Positions 49,739 to 63,650 of a stretch of 64,000 nucleotides of DNA are shown one piece after another; positions within the stretch are counted from its first letter, which is position 1, and every line of letters begins with the position of its first letter. The notes beneath the pieces were generated by a model. That model saw nothing but the letters and a program-made list of their open reading frames with translations. It did no database searches and was not told the origin of the DNA. A program made the position numbers and the translations under genes. The DNA is from Ostrinia nubilalis (lineage: Eukaryota > Arthropoda > Insecta > Lepidoptera > Crambidae): contig NC_087096.1 in the NCBI RefSeq assembly GCF_963855985.1, forward strand, positions 11,160,001-11,224,000, written 5' to 3'.

Positions 49739-52700
49739 ATGAATATCAACAGAATGTCCATCATCAAATTCTTGGAGCTGGTGAGTTTTTTCTTCTTTTT
49801 TTTCAACATTCTAACCGGCCTGTCCTAATTTGGAAGGTTTGGTATATTTTGTAGCGAAAGCCGAATGGCATTACATCGGTCTAGGAACCTTTACTTTCGA
49901 TACTTTAACCGCCCGTACTTGTTTTGTAAACTTTACGACGTGATTACAGTTAGTATCAACTTTTAATAAGTTATGTGTATTGTTTTTATTATTATTTATC
50001 AAATCATTAATATAAATGTACTGAAAATAGTAATAATTTATTAGTTCTACGACGTGTGAAAGACAGATCTATCATAGCATAGACATACCTGAATATTTAT
50101 AAGGAAAGCTGAAACGTTTGATCGATTCGCGCAACTGCGTATCGGTTTTTGTTTTATGGTGTCCACTCTATGGTCTGTATGTTATGGCTTCATGCTTTGT
50201 ATAGTGTCGTAAATGATAGTAGGTATGATTTGCAATAATTTTTATCATGAAATTCCATATACTTAGTGAATATCATCAATTTCAATAAACCAGGAGCATT
50301 TATTTGTACCAAAACATTATTCATGATTGGAATTATTGATTTGCTAATGTGATCCTCCTACGTAAATAATTTGTTATTGTTTCACCGCAGAACGTCATAT
50401 AATTTTTGTACCTAAACAACAACCAGCATTCGGTAAATAGTTTAAGTAGGTAGGTAGGTACATACCTACCTAAGTTTGTTGTTTCTACTGACTGACGCTC
50501 CACTGTCTGAGAAACTATGTATTTCTAAATCAACTGCACGTTTACAAGTTATTTTTCGCTTATTTTATCAGGTTTAATACAAACAAAAGCAATTCTCGAA
50601 CCATCTTCAGTGAAAGAATCCAGTTGCGAGTGTTTACGCGTACGCACGCGATCGTACGAGTAGAACATCGAGGTCAATGACTCTTGCTTTCATTCAGGAG
50701 TTTGTTTACAATGTTAGATGTTATATTAACTGAGATTTACTATAGACTAAGAGCTAGTGAACGCCAGACCTACGTCATTTTATAAAAGCTGAAAGTTTGT
50801 CAGCGTATGCTCCCAATATAGGATATAATGTTGGTGAATTATGAAGTTTGGGTCGTGGTGGCTTTGGGAGCTACCCTAAAAAAACTGTCTTTCAAGGAGT
50901 TGGAACTGTCAAAACTGTCTGGCTGTTGGGGAAAATACCTCTAATTATTGTCCAAATATTATACATAAAAATCAGTTTTAATGGTATAACGTTAGTAGAA
51001 TTACAGTCTATTGAATATACAGAAAAAGCCACCGTAAAAGTTAGACTTACGTTATACCATTAAATCTGATTTTTATGTATAATATTTGGGCAATAATTAG
51101 AAGCATTTTCCCTAACAGCCAGACAGTTTTGAAAGTTCCAACTCCTTGCCAGACAGTTTTTTTAGGATAGCTCCCAAAGCCACCACGACCCAAACTTCAT
51201 AATTCACCAACATTATATCATATATTGGGAGCATACGCTGACAAACTTTCAGCTTTTATAAAATGACGTAGGTCTGGCGTTCACTAGCTCTTAGTCTATA
51301 GTGCATTCGTTATGGTTAATGTCTTGTTGTTTTAATAACTAGATTTGACAGGACGAATGACTTTCATTTGAAAGTTGATGAGATAATGGGTTTTTCAGAT
51401 TCTGTTCTAATTAGAAAGAAAAAAAATCTTAGTATCGTAGCCTAGAAAACTTTCTTATTTACACCCACTACTTATTACTGTGGTAAAACGTTACTTAGCA
51501 ATACAACAAATGGTTAGTTTCTTCCTTTTAATATTCAAGTCACCTTTTGACTCTTCCTTTCTGCCTAATAAGTAGTAGGATACGATTACAATAGAGATAC
51601 ATACGAGTACAATAGTAGGTACATTCGAGTACATTAGTCGGTACTTCCTACTTCCTATATCTACCAGTTGCCAGCCTGATGAAAGTAAAGTTTTTGTGAA
51701 CAAAGAAAAAGGCCTTACTTCCCTTAATTCTTTCTTACTGAATATCATCAAAAATGGCAACTTTTTCAAGTGTTTGTAAATCGTTTCAGGGTATCTTTTT
51801 TTACCAAAATTTTAGGAGGATATGTATGACTGAAGTCATAAAGTGATATCATAGTTAGATACCACTAATTTCCGCGCGAAGTTGACTAAGAATTCGTAAT
51901 GTACACTAACAAACAGCATATCATATCATTGCCTGGCAAAATGACTCGTATTTCATTTGAAATAAAGCGGTCTTGCGGTCATCATACGACTGTACCAGTG
52001 TGTATAATCGGGTCAACAATGCCGCGAGTTGTTGATTCATTCAGATCATTGTGTCATGTATATTTTTAGATCGATGTTTTTTGCGATAATTACATAACCT
52101 GATAATTACATTAATTAAGTACAAGCTGTCATTAAATTAACATTGTCGTGGAACAGTTTTATTGACATCTACACGGATTTTTTCTTTATGATAACTAGGT
52201 AGGTACATATCCTTTCAAGCACCAGCGATCCGAGATACAATAGAAATCAAGTTTCCACGAGATAATATGTTACTATAATACATTATAGTAAGCAGAAATT
52301 CATTCTCCTCCAGTTAACCATAGGTAACTGGAGAAGAATGCCATATGGAATTAAGTTTGTCTAATGTACCCTGCTAAATGTACATTCATTATTGAACAAT
52401 TCTTTTCACACTTCTTATTTAGAATTTTCTTATTCAACTGCCACAATAACTCGCGGTCTCGTTGCACACAAACATAGTTAACTGGAAATCGTAAATTCTT
52501 TCGCGAGTGTTTACTCGTATCACGCTTCCTTACATCACCGTCGTTAAATCTATTCTGGCCGCGCGTTGTCGTCCACTGGCCTTCTTTTGGTTAGTCAACC
52601 AGCATTTATAAATTCCACAAACGGTGAATTTGTAAACAAAGAAGATGCCCAAAATAGCCTGTCCTTCCACGATGCAGTGGCTTTTGTGAGACTAAATCAA

Positions 52701-55700
52701 AGAAGACCATTCGACCGGTTAGGAATATGAAGGCAGGTGCATTGTGTGCACCTGTTGCTTAAGGAATTTTGGGTTCGATGATTTTTTTTACTGTTGAACT
52801 AAGGTTAAAATGACAAGATTGAAACAGATCATCAGATGTCGTGAATCGTAGACACTCTTTTTCCTACTGAACTAAAATGATTTATTTGGCTACTTGAGGT
52901 ACGTAACCCTAATGTCACGTAGATGATAATAACTCAATAAGTTAATTACTGGTATTATTCTTTACCTTATCTAAAATATTTTGTTTTCGGGACAAGGTTG
53001 CCTTGGACGGAATTATTATAGATTAAGCATTTATAAGAAATCCGTATTTTTTAAAGGTTTAAATATCTGCACACCGTCGAATCCAAATAGCAGTCGGTTG
53101 TTGTGGACACAAAAAGTATTAAAATCGATCGTATCTTTTTAAAAATAAAAATAACACGTGATTATTCAGTGCATTTTAAATGAACACGTTGCGATAAGTT
53201 ATGTATGGCTGTATCCTGGCTATTTATAAATATGAAAGTTTGTATGAACGTTTTTTGATATCATCAAGTAAATATAGCACACCGACGTCCTGATAGCTAT
53301 GTCCTTGATAAAATTCAGCTTACTTCCTTATTATCATGATAGGATACTTAGTTATTTCCGTATCAGACACGCTATGTTAACGTCTTTTATCTCGGACAAA
53401 ATGAATTTTCCAGTAGAATCGCAACCGTGAACACAAGCCGTTATTGAATGAAAGACATATTTTCTTCTTCCTCACTCTATGTAGAGTTAGATAGAAACCA
53501 ATATGTAGGCATATGTTTTAAAAATATATTGGTATTCAATGTTGATAAAGCAAGAATTTACTATTATCTCAAAATAACTAGTAGTTAACCTGATTTGGCT
53601 TAAGTTAATTGGAAAATAAGTGACTTCTAATGATTCTTGGACTACATTCTACCTACCTAGAATGTTTATCCAAGAAGAACAGATTTTTGAAATGAAATGA
53701 TACACAAACATGGTGTGAAACATAATGGGTTGGACCTCACGATAACGTTTTGATTGGAACCTAGCTAATGTAACCTTCTTAAGTTAAAGATCACTAAACT
53801 TAACTGTAGAACTGGCAAAAAGTTGTAATTACTTCTTCTGAAAGTCTTTGTAGTTAGGTAAGGGTACCAATACAAGAAACCTCCTACAATCCTTTAAAAA
53901 TCTTGTAACTAACTACCCGACTCAAGCACGAACGACGTAGGGATCCAATAGAAATAATCGTAAAACAAACAACAATGAAGGCACAAGTATCCACAGGGAA
54001 TCGACTAATTGAATTATCACTTGAGTATTGTTGTTAAAACAATGGGCTCTATTGTGCAGGTTCAAATCTCTGCGGTTTTGAACAACGCTGGTCATATTCG
54101 ATGAACTAAACTAATAATGTTAATTGATTGACTTTCCTATCCTTTGTTCCTTAGCTAGGAAATTAATGTTAATGAAATATCCACAGTAATATTACTAGGC
54201 ATAAATACTCGGTCGCCCCCCTTGCGGCGCATGCAATAGTTTTATGTAGACCTGTCAACAAACAGTTAAGTAAGAGCTAATTCTCCACAGAACACTCTTA
54301 ACTTTTGATATGTATTCCCTAATCATGAAGAATTAGGTGAAAGTCTCAGTTTTTTTTTAAACTTGCCCGATATCCTTTTTTATATACAACGAGGAAGCTC
54401 TTGGCCTGAAAATATCCGCGGTGAACTACATGCGGGAGGTATCTCAATAGTTGGTACCTACCACTTATGTCGTCTCGCCACAAAACAGTTCTGCTTCAGC
54501 TGATCCACCTTCAAAAGGACATGATTCAGTGCAAATGCACTGCCGACTCACATCGCCCTTCAGACGGGGTGGTACAATACAGGCCCCTAATCTCACCTAC
54601 AGTTTAGGAAAGGTTACCGTATAACCTCTACTTGCCATCTAGAATTCTAGACTATTGCGACGTATCTAGATCGTGGGAATTTCTGCTCCCTAACTTGGAT
54701 CAATACCCATAGTCATAGGATCGTAGTACTTAGTCCTATTTTGGTTCTTAAGTCAATACTTAAGAGCCCAGATAGTAGTTATCAAGGTATCATCAAACTA
54801 TTTACAATAATAGGTACTGCACATTTAATAAATAACGTAGAATGTTTAGTCCTAACGACAAAAAAAAATATTCTAGCGCAAATTACTAACCTTTTTATAC
54901 TTTCCTATACGTACGCCCTTTGTTGCAAATGGCATCCTTAGTAATGTTAATATTTCAAAGTTTCTAAGTAAGTAACTAAGTAGTTTGGAAGGTACACTTT
55001 TACCTTCGATTCTAGCAATAAAGCTACTGACGGCATTAGCCCATTAACCTTAATTTTGCCAGAATTTATGGCAAAGAAACGAAGCTTCGAGGAAATTAAA
55101 ACCCAAAATAGCATGTCCTCAATTTATTTAATTAAAACCACGCGTTTGCCCTTAGCGCTTATCTAATCGGTCAACCCTCCCTACAAAATGTGTACTACTA
55201 ATTTATATGTTAGCCCTGTGACTCATATAGTATGAACATTGAGTACTTCATGGTAATATTAATAAGTCATGAATATTAATCAGATCGTAAACACTTTTTA
55301 TGGTGTGATTGTGTGAGGATATGCCATCTAAGTACTTAGGTACCTAGTTGTTGACAATTTGCATTCATTATCGATGTGTTATTAATATAGCTTTATATCT
55401 CTTTATTTGCCTCAGGAATCTACAGTAGGTATTATCTTTTTGTAAAATGGTTTTCTCGTTAGGTATGAAACGAAATATTAAAGAAAAGGTAGACAAACTT
55501 TCAAATATGCATGAAAAGCCAACCATTCCAAGTTGACTTCTTTTTCATCTCTGTTTGGTCTTGTTGAAACATTTTTCGTTTTAAAAATAAACTATAGTTT
55601 ATTCTATTGTTGGAAAATATCCCCCTATTACAATTACAAGATGCTATAGTGTTTAGCTAACGTGCTTTCGCCTGTACCTGTTACAAAGGAAGTGTCTAAA

Positions 55701-58181
55701 CTTTCCAAGGTAACAAAAAGTCGCTATAAATTCACATAGATCCAAACCTACAACCACGCCTCTCACGATTAAGCAAGGCAACTTCAATTGGCCCCAATCG
55801 GTGTTACCATCTTCAAGGCTCGGCCTCGCTGTGCTCTATACGGAGGTGGTTATAGCATCCATGACATCACCTTCCCGGCAAACGGGTCTCGCCAATGCTA
55901 AGGGTGACGTCAGCGGTGATCCGATGTGGGGACAGCACGTACAAGTAAACATAGTAAAAGATGACTAGTTTTGTGGAAGAATGTTTGTTCTACGAAACGT
56001 ATTTCGGTGGATATCATGAAGCTTACGTATGGTCAATGGAATTATCCTGTTTGTTTTATTTATAACTATTATCTGACTGATAAAAATTATTCAAAACATT
56101 ATAAAAAGAAACGCTACATTTATCAGCGTTCAAGTCTTAGTCAAGTAGATTCCAATAAAGAATGATGAATGAAATTAATATTTGATACGCATCCAAATTC
56201 AATGTTGTTGTTGAATAATTTGAAACTTTCACGGCTGCATTGTCTGAATTTGCCATTTTTTGCTACGTCGAAGGTCAAATAAATTCAATTAAGCCAGTTT
56301 TGCTCTACTGCATGTCTTGTAGAGTTCAGCTAATTTAAGTTTTCTTATTCCATTAGTAATAAAGGGACTAAAAAAACGAGACTTATCCCACCACACTTTC
56401 CCACCACTGCAACTCCTATATGTATAGCCACGATCTGCAGCTTGGCCTCCAATAAAACTCAACCTTGAAACCCGCAACGAATTTAACTAGAAGAATATAG
56501 GAGGAATTCGAAATATAATATCGAATTCCCTCCGTTGCAAAGCAGAAGGCAGACAGAGGGACCATAATGTTAGTTACACAAAAAGTTCAATGTTGTTAAA
56601 TTAGTATATTTCCTTCACTTCCAGGCTCTGACATGCACCTGCGTGGGGCTCCACTACCAGAGCTACAACGCCGACCCCGACATCGGCATGCTGGTCACCG
56701 GCACCTTCGTCGGCTTCCTCATCATCTTCGCTGGGGCTGCCGCAGGTAATAATCCAAGTACATTCGTACATTTTTGTTTGTAACTATGTATTTTCACCAA
56801 CCTCTCTACCACCTCTCTGTCCCACTGCTGCAACTCCGGTGTAGTCAGGTGTAGGTCCTGACAGCTTCACCGCCAATAAAAACCCAAACAGCTGTGATTT
56901 TGTCTGTATTTCTTGTAACAGCAACAATCTTTCATGAGATAGATCGTATCTTCTGTTGAACAGTATAAACCATCCACTAATCAAAATTTTGTTTTTGATT
57001 TTGTAAATTTTTAATGTACCTTTCAAAAAGTAACATCTTTAGCTCCATGTGGACATAATTGGAAACATTAAAGCATGGTCAAAAGTTGTATCAGAAGAGG
57101 GTATTGAACAAATCATGTAATGCCAAGAAACTTCCGCAAATAACTTAATATCCCGAATTGTTACAAAAACTTGTACTTACCCCAAATATTTTCAATTCCA
57201 GGATACGTGCTGCAGTCTCCATCCCACAAGAGGGTTGATATCTTCTATTCTCTAGTCGGCGTGTGCTTGTTCGTCGCGAGCGGTGCCGTCATCATCGACA
57301 GGTAATAATAATTATTTATTTATTTACTGCCACCCCTACCCCTACTCTTCCTACTACACATCAAACAGTGAACGGGCAGCAGAGCTTTCTGAAAAACATC
57401 AATCTTTTAAACTGCAATCTCCAACACGCCTACCAAGCGTGGGAATTATGGCAATACCCTCCACTTTAGTGAAGGAGGCTCATAGTCCAGCAGTGGACTG
57501 TAAAGGGCTGTTGATGATGATGATGATAAGTACTGCTTCATTTGGTAATGAGCATGAACTTTATATGAAAAGTTACTAGATATGTAGCAAATCAGCACCC
57601 TCATGCTAAAAATCTCAATTCAGAAACCGGGCCTTAAGTTAATTCAAATAGTAGGTATATCCTTAAAATGAGCCCCACATAGGTGAACAGCTGGGCAAAT
57701 AAAGCCAGAAAAGTTTTTTGTTTTTTTTTATGCTAGACAAGGCAGGTATTTGACCGCAATCGCACCAGTTAAAAAACAGTTATTACGAGACTGTATTTTG
57801 CTAACAGCACTTACACAAATAGATATTAAAATTCAAACTATTTACAATAATAAAATTCATAAAATGTAATATTTACCTACTTCAAATCCCAAAAAACTCC
57901 AGAAACGAAATTGGCCAGGTAGTTACAGCATTTTTTGGTTAATTAATCAATTTTTGAGTAGCTTTAAAATCAATAAATACTTTGTCATTTGAGTGGTTTG
58001 GGGCTAGATGGCTCAGAGTATCATTTTGTATATCAACCATAAATGGTGTCTTCGTCGTTTCAGATATCAACATCAATCGAGGTCAGAGATCGTAAGATAC
58101 AACATCGCCAAGGGTTCCCTGGCCATCATCAATGGGGCGGTTCTCCTGGTTGACGCCGTTTTGACGCATCGGGGTGAATAA
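49739..58181 (+). CDS. Tetraspan membrane protein gene C, complete, 4 exons, 126 aa
   Basis: Exons 49739-49780, 56625-56745, 57202-57301 and 58064-58181 (stop TAA), the same exon lengths and phases as gene B. The protein begins MNINRMSIIKFLELALTC and has four membrane segments in the same positions. Substitutions relative to gene B are mostly conservative (L/V/I, D/E, K/R), with no insertions or deletions, which indicates that both genes stay under selection. The coding copy lies in the right unit of the tandem duplication. Intron 1 is long (6.8 kb) and holds a 564-bp foldback. Likely an integral membrane protein with a role close to that of gene B. Confidence 0.93.
50739..51302. mobile_element. 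564-bp foldback element, 254-bp inverted arms
   Basis: 50739-50992 pairs with 51049-51302 with few mismatches across a 56-nt centre. Arms open actatagactaagagctagt. No coding capacity. In intron 1 of gene C and not seen at the matching place in gene B. Confidence 0.9.
51303..56380. other. Rest of intron 1 of gene C; no other gene seen
   Basis: AT-rich intronic DNA with patches matching intron 1 of gene B (for example 54,475-54,690 against 42,285-42,480). No separate exon or RNA gene is supported. Confidence 0.5.
56390..56880 (-). repeat. Two reversed copies of the cggtcaagctgtaggtcct repeat flanking exon 2 of gene C
   Basis: Reverse copies at about 56,390-56,465 and 56,810-56,880 (ccactgctgcaactccggtg, aggtcctgacagcttcaccg) lie on either side of exon 2 (56,625-56,745). 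Related to 24,961, 35,490 and 43,735. Confidence 0.55.
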
Positions 58182-59099
58182 GGAGTCAATATACCTCCGG
58201 GTTCGAACCTCTTCAGAACCAAAGCCTTAAGTTTTACTATTTATTGCGCGAAGCCTGTGACCTGTATCGAAGTTGCATTCCTTAGGACCAGTTTCTAATG
58301 CCTGATTAAGTTTGGGATAGTTATCTGACACATAACGCTATGGTAAAGCAGGACACATATTGTCAGTTAAAATTCATTGTAAACTATTAGTAGTTAAGTC
58401 AGTTCAACTGATTTAGTTTACCTGACTGTAAGGGGTGACTTTATTTGTCAGATATTTCGACCCCACCCGTATAACAAATGTTGTAGTTTATCTGCCAGAT
58501 AAGTATCGAGGCTATCAGGGTCGGTGAAACAGGTTCTTAGAGTTTTATCATGCTGTAGATGTGCTTTAAACCTTGATCTGGAATCTTTTGCATTTGAACA
58601 AAGTACCTAACTGCGGTGAATATTTGATATTTAGCTGTATACAGTAGGTAAATGGGTACTAATTTTATTTATTTCACACTGCCGTCCAAGTTTTGCGAAC
58701 GAGAATACAATTTTAAACGTAACTTCAGTACAGGAGTCGTAGAACCAATAGAGATATAAAATAGTTACAAAAGTGCCTGAAAGCTTGTGAAGCTGTAATT
58801 TGTAAATGATATAATTGTACCTACCACAGAATGCCTTATGGTGTCTATATGAACTACTTATACGAAAAGTTTAATGGGATGGGAGTCATTATACTATTTC
58901 CATATTTTTCGACGCACTTCAATCTATTTTTCATACGTATTTACAAGAAAATTAAATGATAATACATACATAATTATATTATGAACATAAGCTTATAACT
59001 GTCTTACACAAAACGTTGTCAGTATGTTTTTTAATATTAATGTTAGTGTTAAGTTTTTTTATAAATAACGTTAATGTTATTGTCTGTCTCAAAACAAGG

Positions 59100-59105
59100 A
59101 ATAAA
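59100..59105 (+). terminator. Poly(A) signal of tetraspan gene C
   Basis: AATAAA about 0.9 kb after the stop, in the same sequence context as in gene B. Confidence 0.6.
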
Positions 59106-59869
59106 CTTTAACTCTATTTTAATGTCTTTGTCACTTGTTCTGTTTAATTTATCCTTAACATAAAAACACTGTCGTGTTGTACTTTTATTATGTTTTAGAG
59201 AAGTTTCGTAGGCGGTCCGAGCACGACGAGGATAGTCACACCCAAAATTAGAAACAATCATCACCACATGTGTTGTTTCAAAAAAATTAAAATGTGAGAA
59301 ATGGCGAGATCAGGCTATTTAGTATTCTGGACTTTTAGAAGCCGAATTGAAACCTTCATCAGGACACCTACTATGTTGGTGATATTCAGGATGAAAAAAT
59401 GTTATTACTTACATTGATATTCAAGGACCTCCTTGAAAAGGAATTAATGAATCGTCAGTCCATATTAATAACTTTGCAGTCAAATTTTTCATTTGTGTAT
59501 CAATGTCTCTCACTTTTGAGAGGCTTGTCCTCCTTGCCAGAGTACCCTCACCGCTAATCAACGCTAAATTTTGTCAGTGTGTGCGTGCGCGCCGCATACG
59601 TATTGGCGCGCTCACATACAAACCGCGCTCGGTGCATTTCTATGAAGATGACCTACTCATTTGTGTTTACTCTGTCCTTGCATACGAAATGAATGAATGA
59701 ATGATGATGATAAATACGTATATGAAGTGGTGGGAAATAAGCCTGATGAATGTTTAGATAGAGCATCCCGCCTGCAAATTGGCAGGAAAATACTTTCATT
59801 GCGGTGCATTTCCCTTATCATACTACGAGTATTGATACTTACTAACTAGGTATCTTGTTTATATCGTGT

Positions 59870-60197
59870 AAGGCCGGGTTGCACCATCTTACTTTAACTT
59901 TTGTCGCGGAAGTCTATGGCCGGATACTCGCGACACCCCCACTCAGGCGATGACGGAATGCCGCGGAGGTTTTAGTGGTCCTTTTCAGGACAGAGCAGCG
60001 CCCTTTTCAGGGCGCCGGGAGTCTCACACACCATACTGTCCCCCGGCAGTGGTGATGGTGCGTAAAGCATTACTTATGCGACAAAAAAAATATTACTTTA
60101 ACTTTGACAAACGTCAAAAATCTGTCAAACTCCATACAAAAACCACCGGTTATTGTTATTATAACGGATAAAATAAGGTGGTGCGAGTCAGCCTTAG
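59870..60197. mobile_element. MITE family TTAGGCTG-GTTGCACC, copy D, interrupted
   Basis: Ends aaggccgggttgcaccatct and aaggtggtgcgagtcagcct. Removing the insert at 59902-60092 and one 13-nt duplicate restores the interior seen in copies A-C. Confidence 0.85.
59902..60092 (+). mobile_element. 191-bp retroposed fragment inside a MITE
   Basis: GC-rich (gccgcggaggttttagtggt, cttttcagggcgccgggagt), ends in an A-rich tail (gacaaaaaaaatat) and is flanked by 13-nt direct repeats (ttactttaacttt) at 59889-59901 and 60093-60105. These are the marks of target-primed reverse transcription; the body resembles the 3' end of a lepidopteran LINE. Confidence 0.8.
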
Positions 60198-62950
60198 TAT
60201 ACTCATAACAACGTAAAAAATGCAAATTAATGTAAATCGCAAAAAGGTTTCCACTTCACAGTTTTATCATCAAAACAACTCCAACATAACCAATGATGCA
60301 TTGTTTTCATTCAAAGGTAACTGGTCAGGTAAATTAGTCAGTTCGAGATTTATTTGGATGTCGACACAGCCTAGCTAATGCTTCCAAAATAGCTTATATT
60401 AGGATTGAGTAGACGAGGACGGGCGCGACACGGGCAATCAGCGTGATGTGTTGGCCGAGCCGCCCAGATTGCAGCTGATTAATTATTCTATAGATAGGAA
60501 ATAGAACGAATGGATTAACTGCTCAGTTGATTTGATTTGCCAAAATATTTTGGGGGTATAGAACTTGGACTGTAGGTACGTTTTGAGGGTTAAAACGGAA
60601 CGCATGTATCAGCTCTCAAAAAGGCTTTCTTGAAAATCATACATTGATCTCATTGATTTTAAGTTAGTATACCTCAGTCAGATTGACTCTATGATTACCT
60701 TTTTTCAACCGATACTGAGATTTGTTTACGTACATTACCGGTTTCGTTTCTTTACAAAAATAAATGACCCAATGTTTTAGCAGTTACATTGTTTGTAGCT
60801 TTTTGAAAAAGCTTAAGATACTCGTACATTTTTAAAGGCGTGCATATTTTTTCCTATTACAAAATCCCGTGTTGCCATTTCACTTTTCAGCGATTTCAAT
60901 TATAAATGAGCTGACATACGGGAAGCGATACACTAGAATGGAAAGAATACCTACTACACGTTTAAGCCAAAATGACAAAAACGAGAATAGTAAATGAGCA
61001 TGGAGCAAAACTGCTGGTTTGGGAACAGTTGCTAAACAATAATAGAGCGGTTTCACTTTAATCAATCTATTTTAATGAAGGAGTTCAATTTGAATTTGAA
61101 GCTTCTATAAAACTAAAGATTGTGAATCCTTCGTCACTCATGCACTGCTAATATTAATATGAACACATATTTGACTCTAATTCGTAACGAAATGTATCAA
61201 TGACGAGGTCGTCATGTGTGCATGAGTGGCAGGTGCCACTGGACTACAAACACCAGAAGTTTACAGGTTCAGATCTCACTAGAGGTAAGTGATATTTACT
61301 ACGTTATACTTAGACTACGAATGTATTACATTACACATATAGGTATTCGTTAATTATAATAGCACGTTGATCTAAAACTTGTGATTTCAGATAAGCACAC
61401 ATTAATTACCTACTTTCAAATGCAACAAAATGCAAAACTTCATGCCATTTCACGCAATTTCTCTTTAACTGACTTTAACCAACTGTACATTTTAATAAAC
61501 TAATTTCGCTACGAGATAATTATCATCGAAGATATTCTGGGAACTTAAATTATGCACCGTGTAAGTTAGGACGATCAAATACAGGGTGTGTTTGGCTTTC
61601 ATTGGCAAATGGAGTTGGATTCGCTGTTTGCCGATACCTGCCACGGTGTACAATATCATTGTCAGATGGCCGATACGGTGTTTGATCGGGGAATGTTTTG
61701 GCTCTAAGGTATATTATGTGGGAATATTGAATGATCTGTCCCAATATGTTAGATACATCTTGATAAGTATTAAGTACCTACTTAGACTTAGAGAATGCAT
61801 TTTTAAGTTATCTTTTTCAGGTAGATGCTTATGGGACGTAGCTTTTTGTGGGACAAAAGGTTTCTTGGTTGTTTTTAGCAAAATCAAAAGCTAATTATTT
61901 ATTAAGTTTCTTAAGCGTTATTTGCCAATTAAAAAGTTTTTTTTGTAACAAAACTGCATGATTTATTTTAAAACGAATAAATTTTAGAAATCTTTTTTTT
62001 AATTAGGATGACCAAAACATACCTGTAACTTATGGTAACTTACGACAATAAATGGGTTTAGGATGTAAGTATGATAACACTAAAATAATGTAGGGTTTGC
62101 TCGCTCAGATACCATAATTCTTGATGTCAATCGTGTCGTTGCATGAGATAGTTGAGATAACTTGACCGAGAAAACGATAGTATGTAAATGTATTTCGGTT
62201 TTGTGTACGATTTATATGCGACGGCATGTATTATCCTTTCTCCGGAGTTCAATTGGTCCAATACTTTGTATGTACGATTCGATTGAGATAATAATTCGGA
62301 ATCAGTACCATTTTGTATAAAAAATTAAACATGAGTATAGAAATAAAAAATCATGTAAGTTAATCAACCAAATAATTGTTATATAGTATAGTGGTATACT
62401 TAGTATGAATCAAATTGTTTAGGGTCAACGTAAATGGCTAGATTTCCATACCATACAAATAACAATAAATTGTAAAAGGCAAAGTTTTCCAGGTTCAATT
62501 TGGTGCAGCCATGTTACGTATTTATTGCTGATCTAACCGACCAGATCGGCAGTATTTAGTATCTTCCAGAGCGTTGCATATTTCAACATCCTTATTCAGG
62601 GTTAACTTTGATAAGGAGGTAACCTTCCAATATCTGATCCCTTTGCATTTAACCCTAAAATAATATAGTGGCTTGATGTGCGTTCTGTAACAATGGATGA
62701 AATATAATTTTCATTGATCGGCGGACGCACATTTCCATGCAAATGAATTTTGTAGCGGTGCGTCGTATCTCAGGCCTCATCTTTAATAACCATAAATCAA
62801 CAAATCGAACCGTTCAATTATTTATGGCCTAGAAAAAACCACAATGTCATTTCAATTTCGGAATCGGAAAATGTATGCTCTCGTATTTGAGTGTGACGTA
62901 GGTAGGAATACGATTTTCAGGATTACTCGTAATAATGTAAAAATCCCTAT
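60198..62950. other. Intergenic; no gene seen
   Basis: AT-rich. A patch at 61,550-61,740 (gtttgccgatacctgccacg, ggccgatacggtgtttgatc) is richer in GC and may be a worn mobile element. No intact frame with a known domain. Confidence 0.45.
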
Positions 62951-63650
62951 GGTTGTTGTATATCAGCTTGGCATCGTGGATTTCATACGCTGCTGCCGGT
63001 TGTCTTCTTGAAGGCGTCGGTCCATCGAACAGAGAGACGACTTATAAGTACGACTAGGTCGTTTGCCGAAAAGCGGGATCCGGTAGAAGACTTCTTTTCT
63101 CCACATTTAAATATCGAATTTGTCTCAGATGGCTGATGCTCATATGATGACGCTTGTGGACCGCTTGACTCCTTCTTCTTAGTTGGGCACTCTTGTCAGA
63201 GTGGTCGTGGTACATGGTGGGGTGATGTCATCACCGAGGGTAGCTCTCCTGGCGATGTGCTTCTATTTCTGACGGTTAGAGGCGTCGCTAGTACACTGGA
63301 CCATGCCACCATGGTCCAGACTCAGGTGGCCTGGCTAGCATGGCCTTTGTGATGGCGTCTATCCAGCGGGTTGTACGTAACGGCAATATAGTAATAGTTA
63401 AGTACCTATTGCATTGTCTAGACGCACAGGTCGTATGTAAAGTTGCAGCAAAGTCCGGCCAGATTGCAAACTATGCATCGGTTGTCCATACAACGCGGGC
63501 CACTGATTTATGTCGAGCGGCCGGTCGCAGGCGCCGGCCATTGTGCCGGGATTTATCGCCGCCGGAACAATTCACTCGGCCAGCAGGACATTGTGCTCAT
63601 CGCCTGTTCCAATGAGCCGATCACAAATTACCCAATAACAACATCGCGGT
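62951..63650. other. GC-richer tract, possible worn retroelement then CpG-rich patch
   Basis: 62,965-63,330 (gtggatttcatacgctgctg, ttgaaggcgtcggtccatcg; reversed, taccacgaccactctgacaa) has words I associate with degraded lepidopteran LINE coding DNA. 63,500-63,610 (gagcggccggtcgcaggcgc, cgccggaacaattcactcgg) is CpG-rich and could be a promoter or 5' exon of a gene beyond the window. Neither can be assigned. Confidence 0.35.

Larger units (their letters stand above)
47196..59160 (+). repeat. Segmental duplication, right unit (carries tetraspan gene C)
   Basis: Head-to-tail copy of 37,776-46,980. It is longer because of later insertions, including the 1,245-bp element at 48,322 and a 564-bp foldback at 50,739. 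It lacks ~1.5 kb found in the left unit at 39,253-40,768. Confidence 0.85.
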
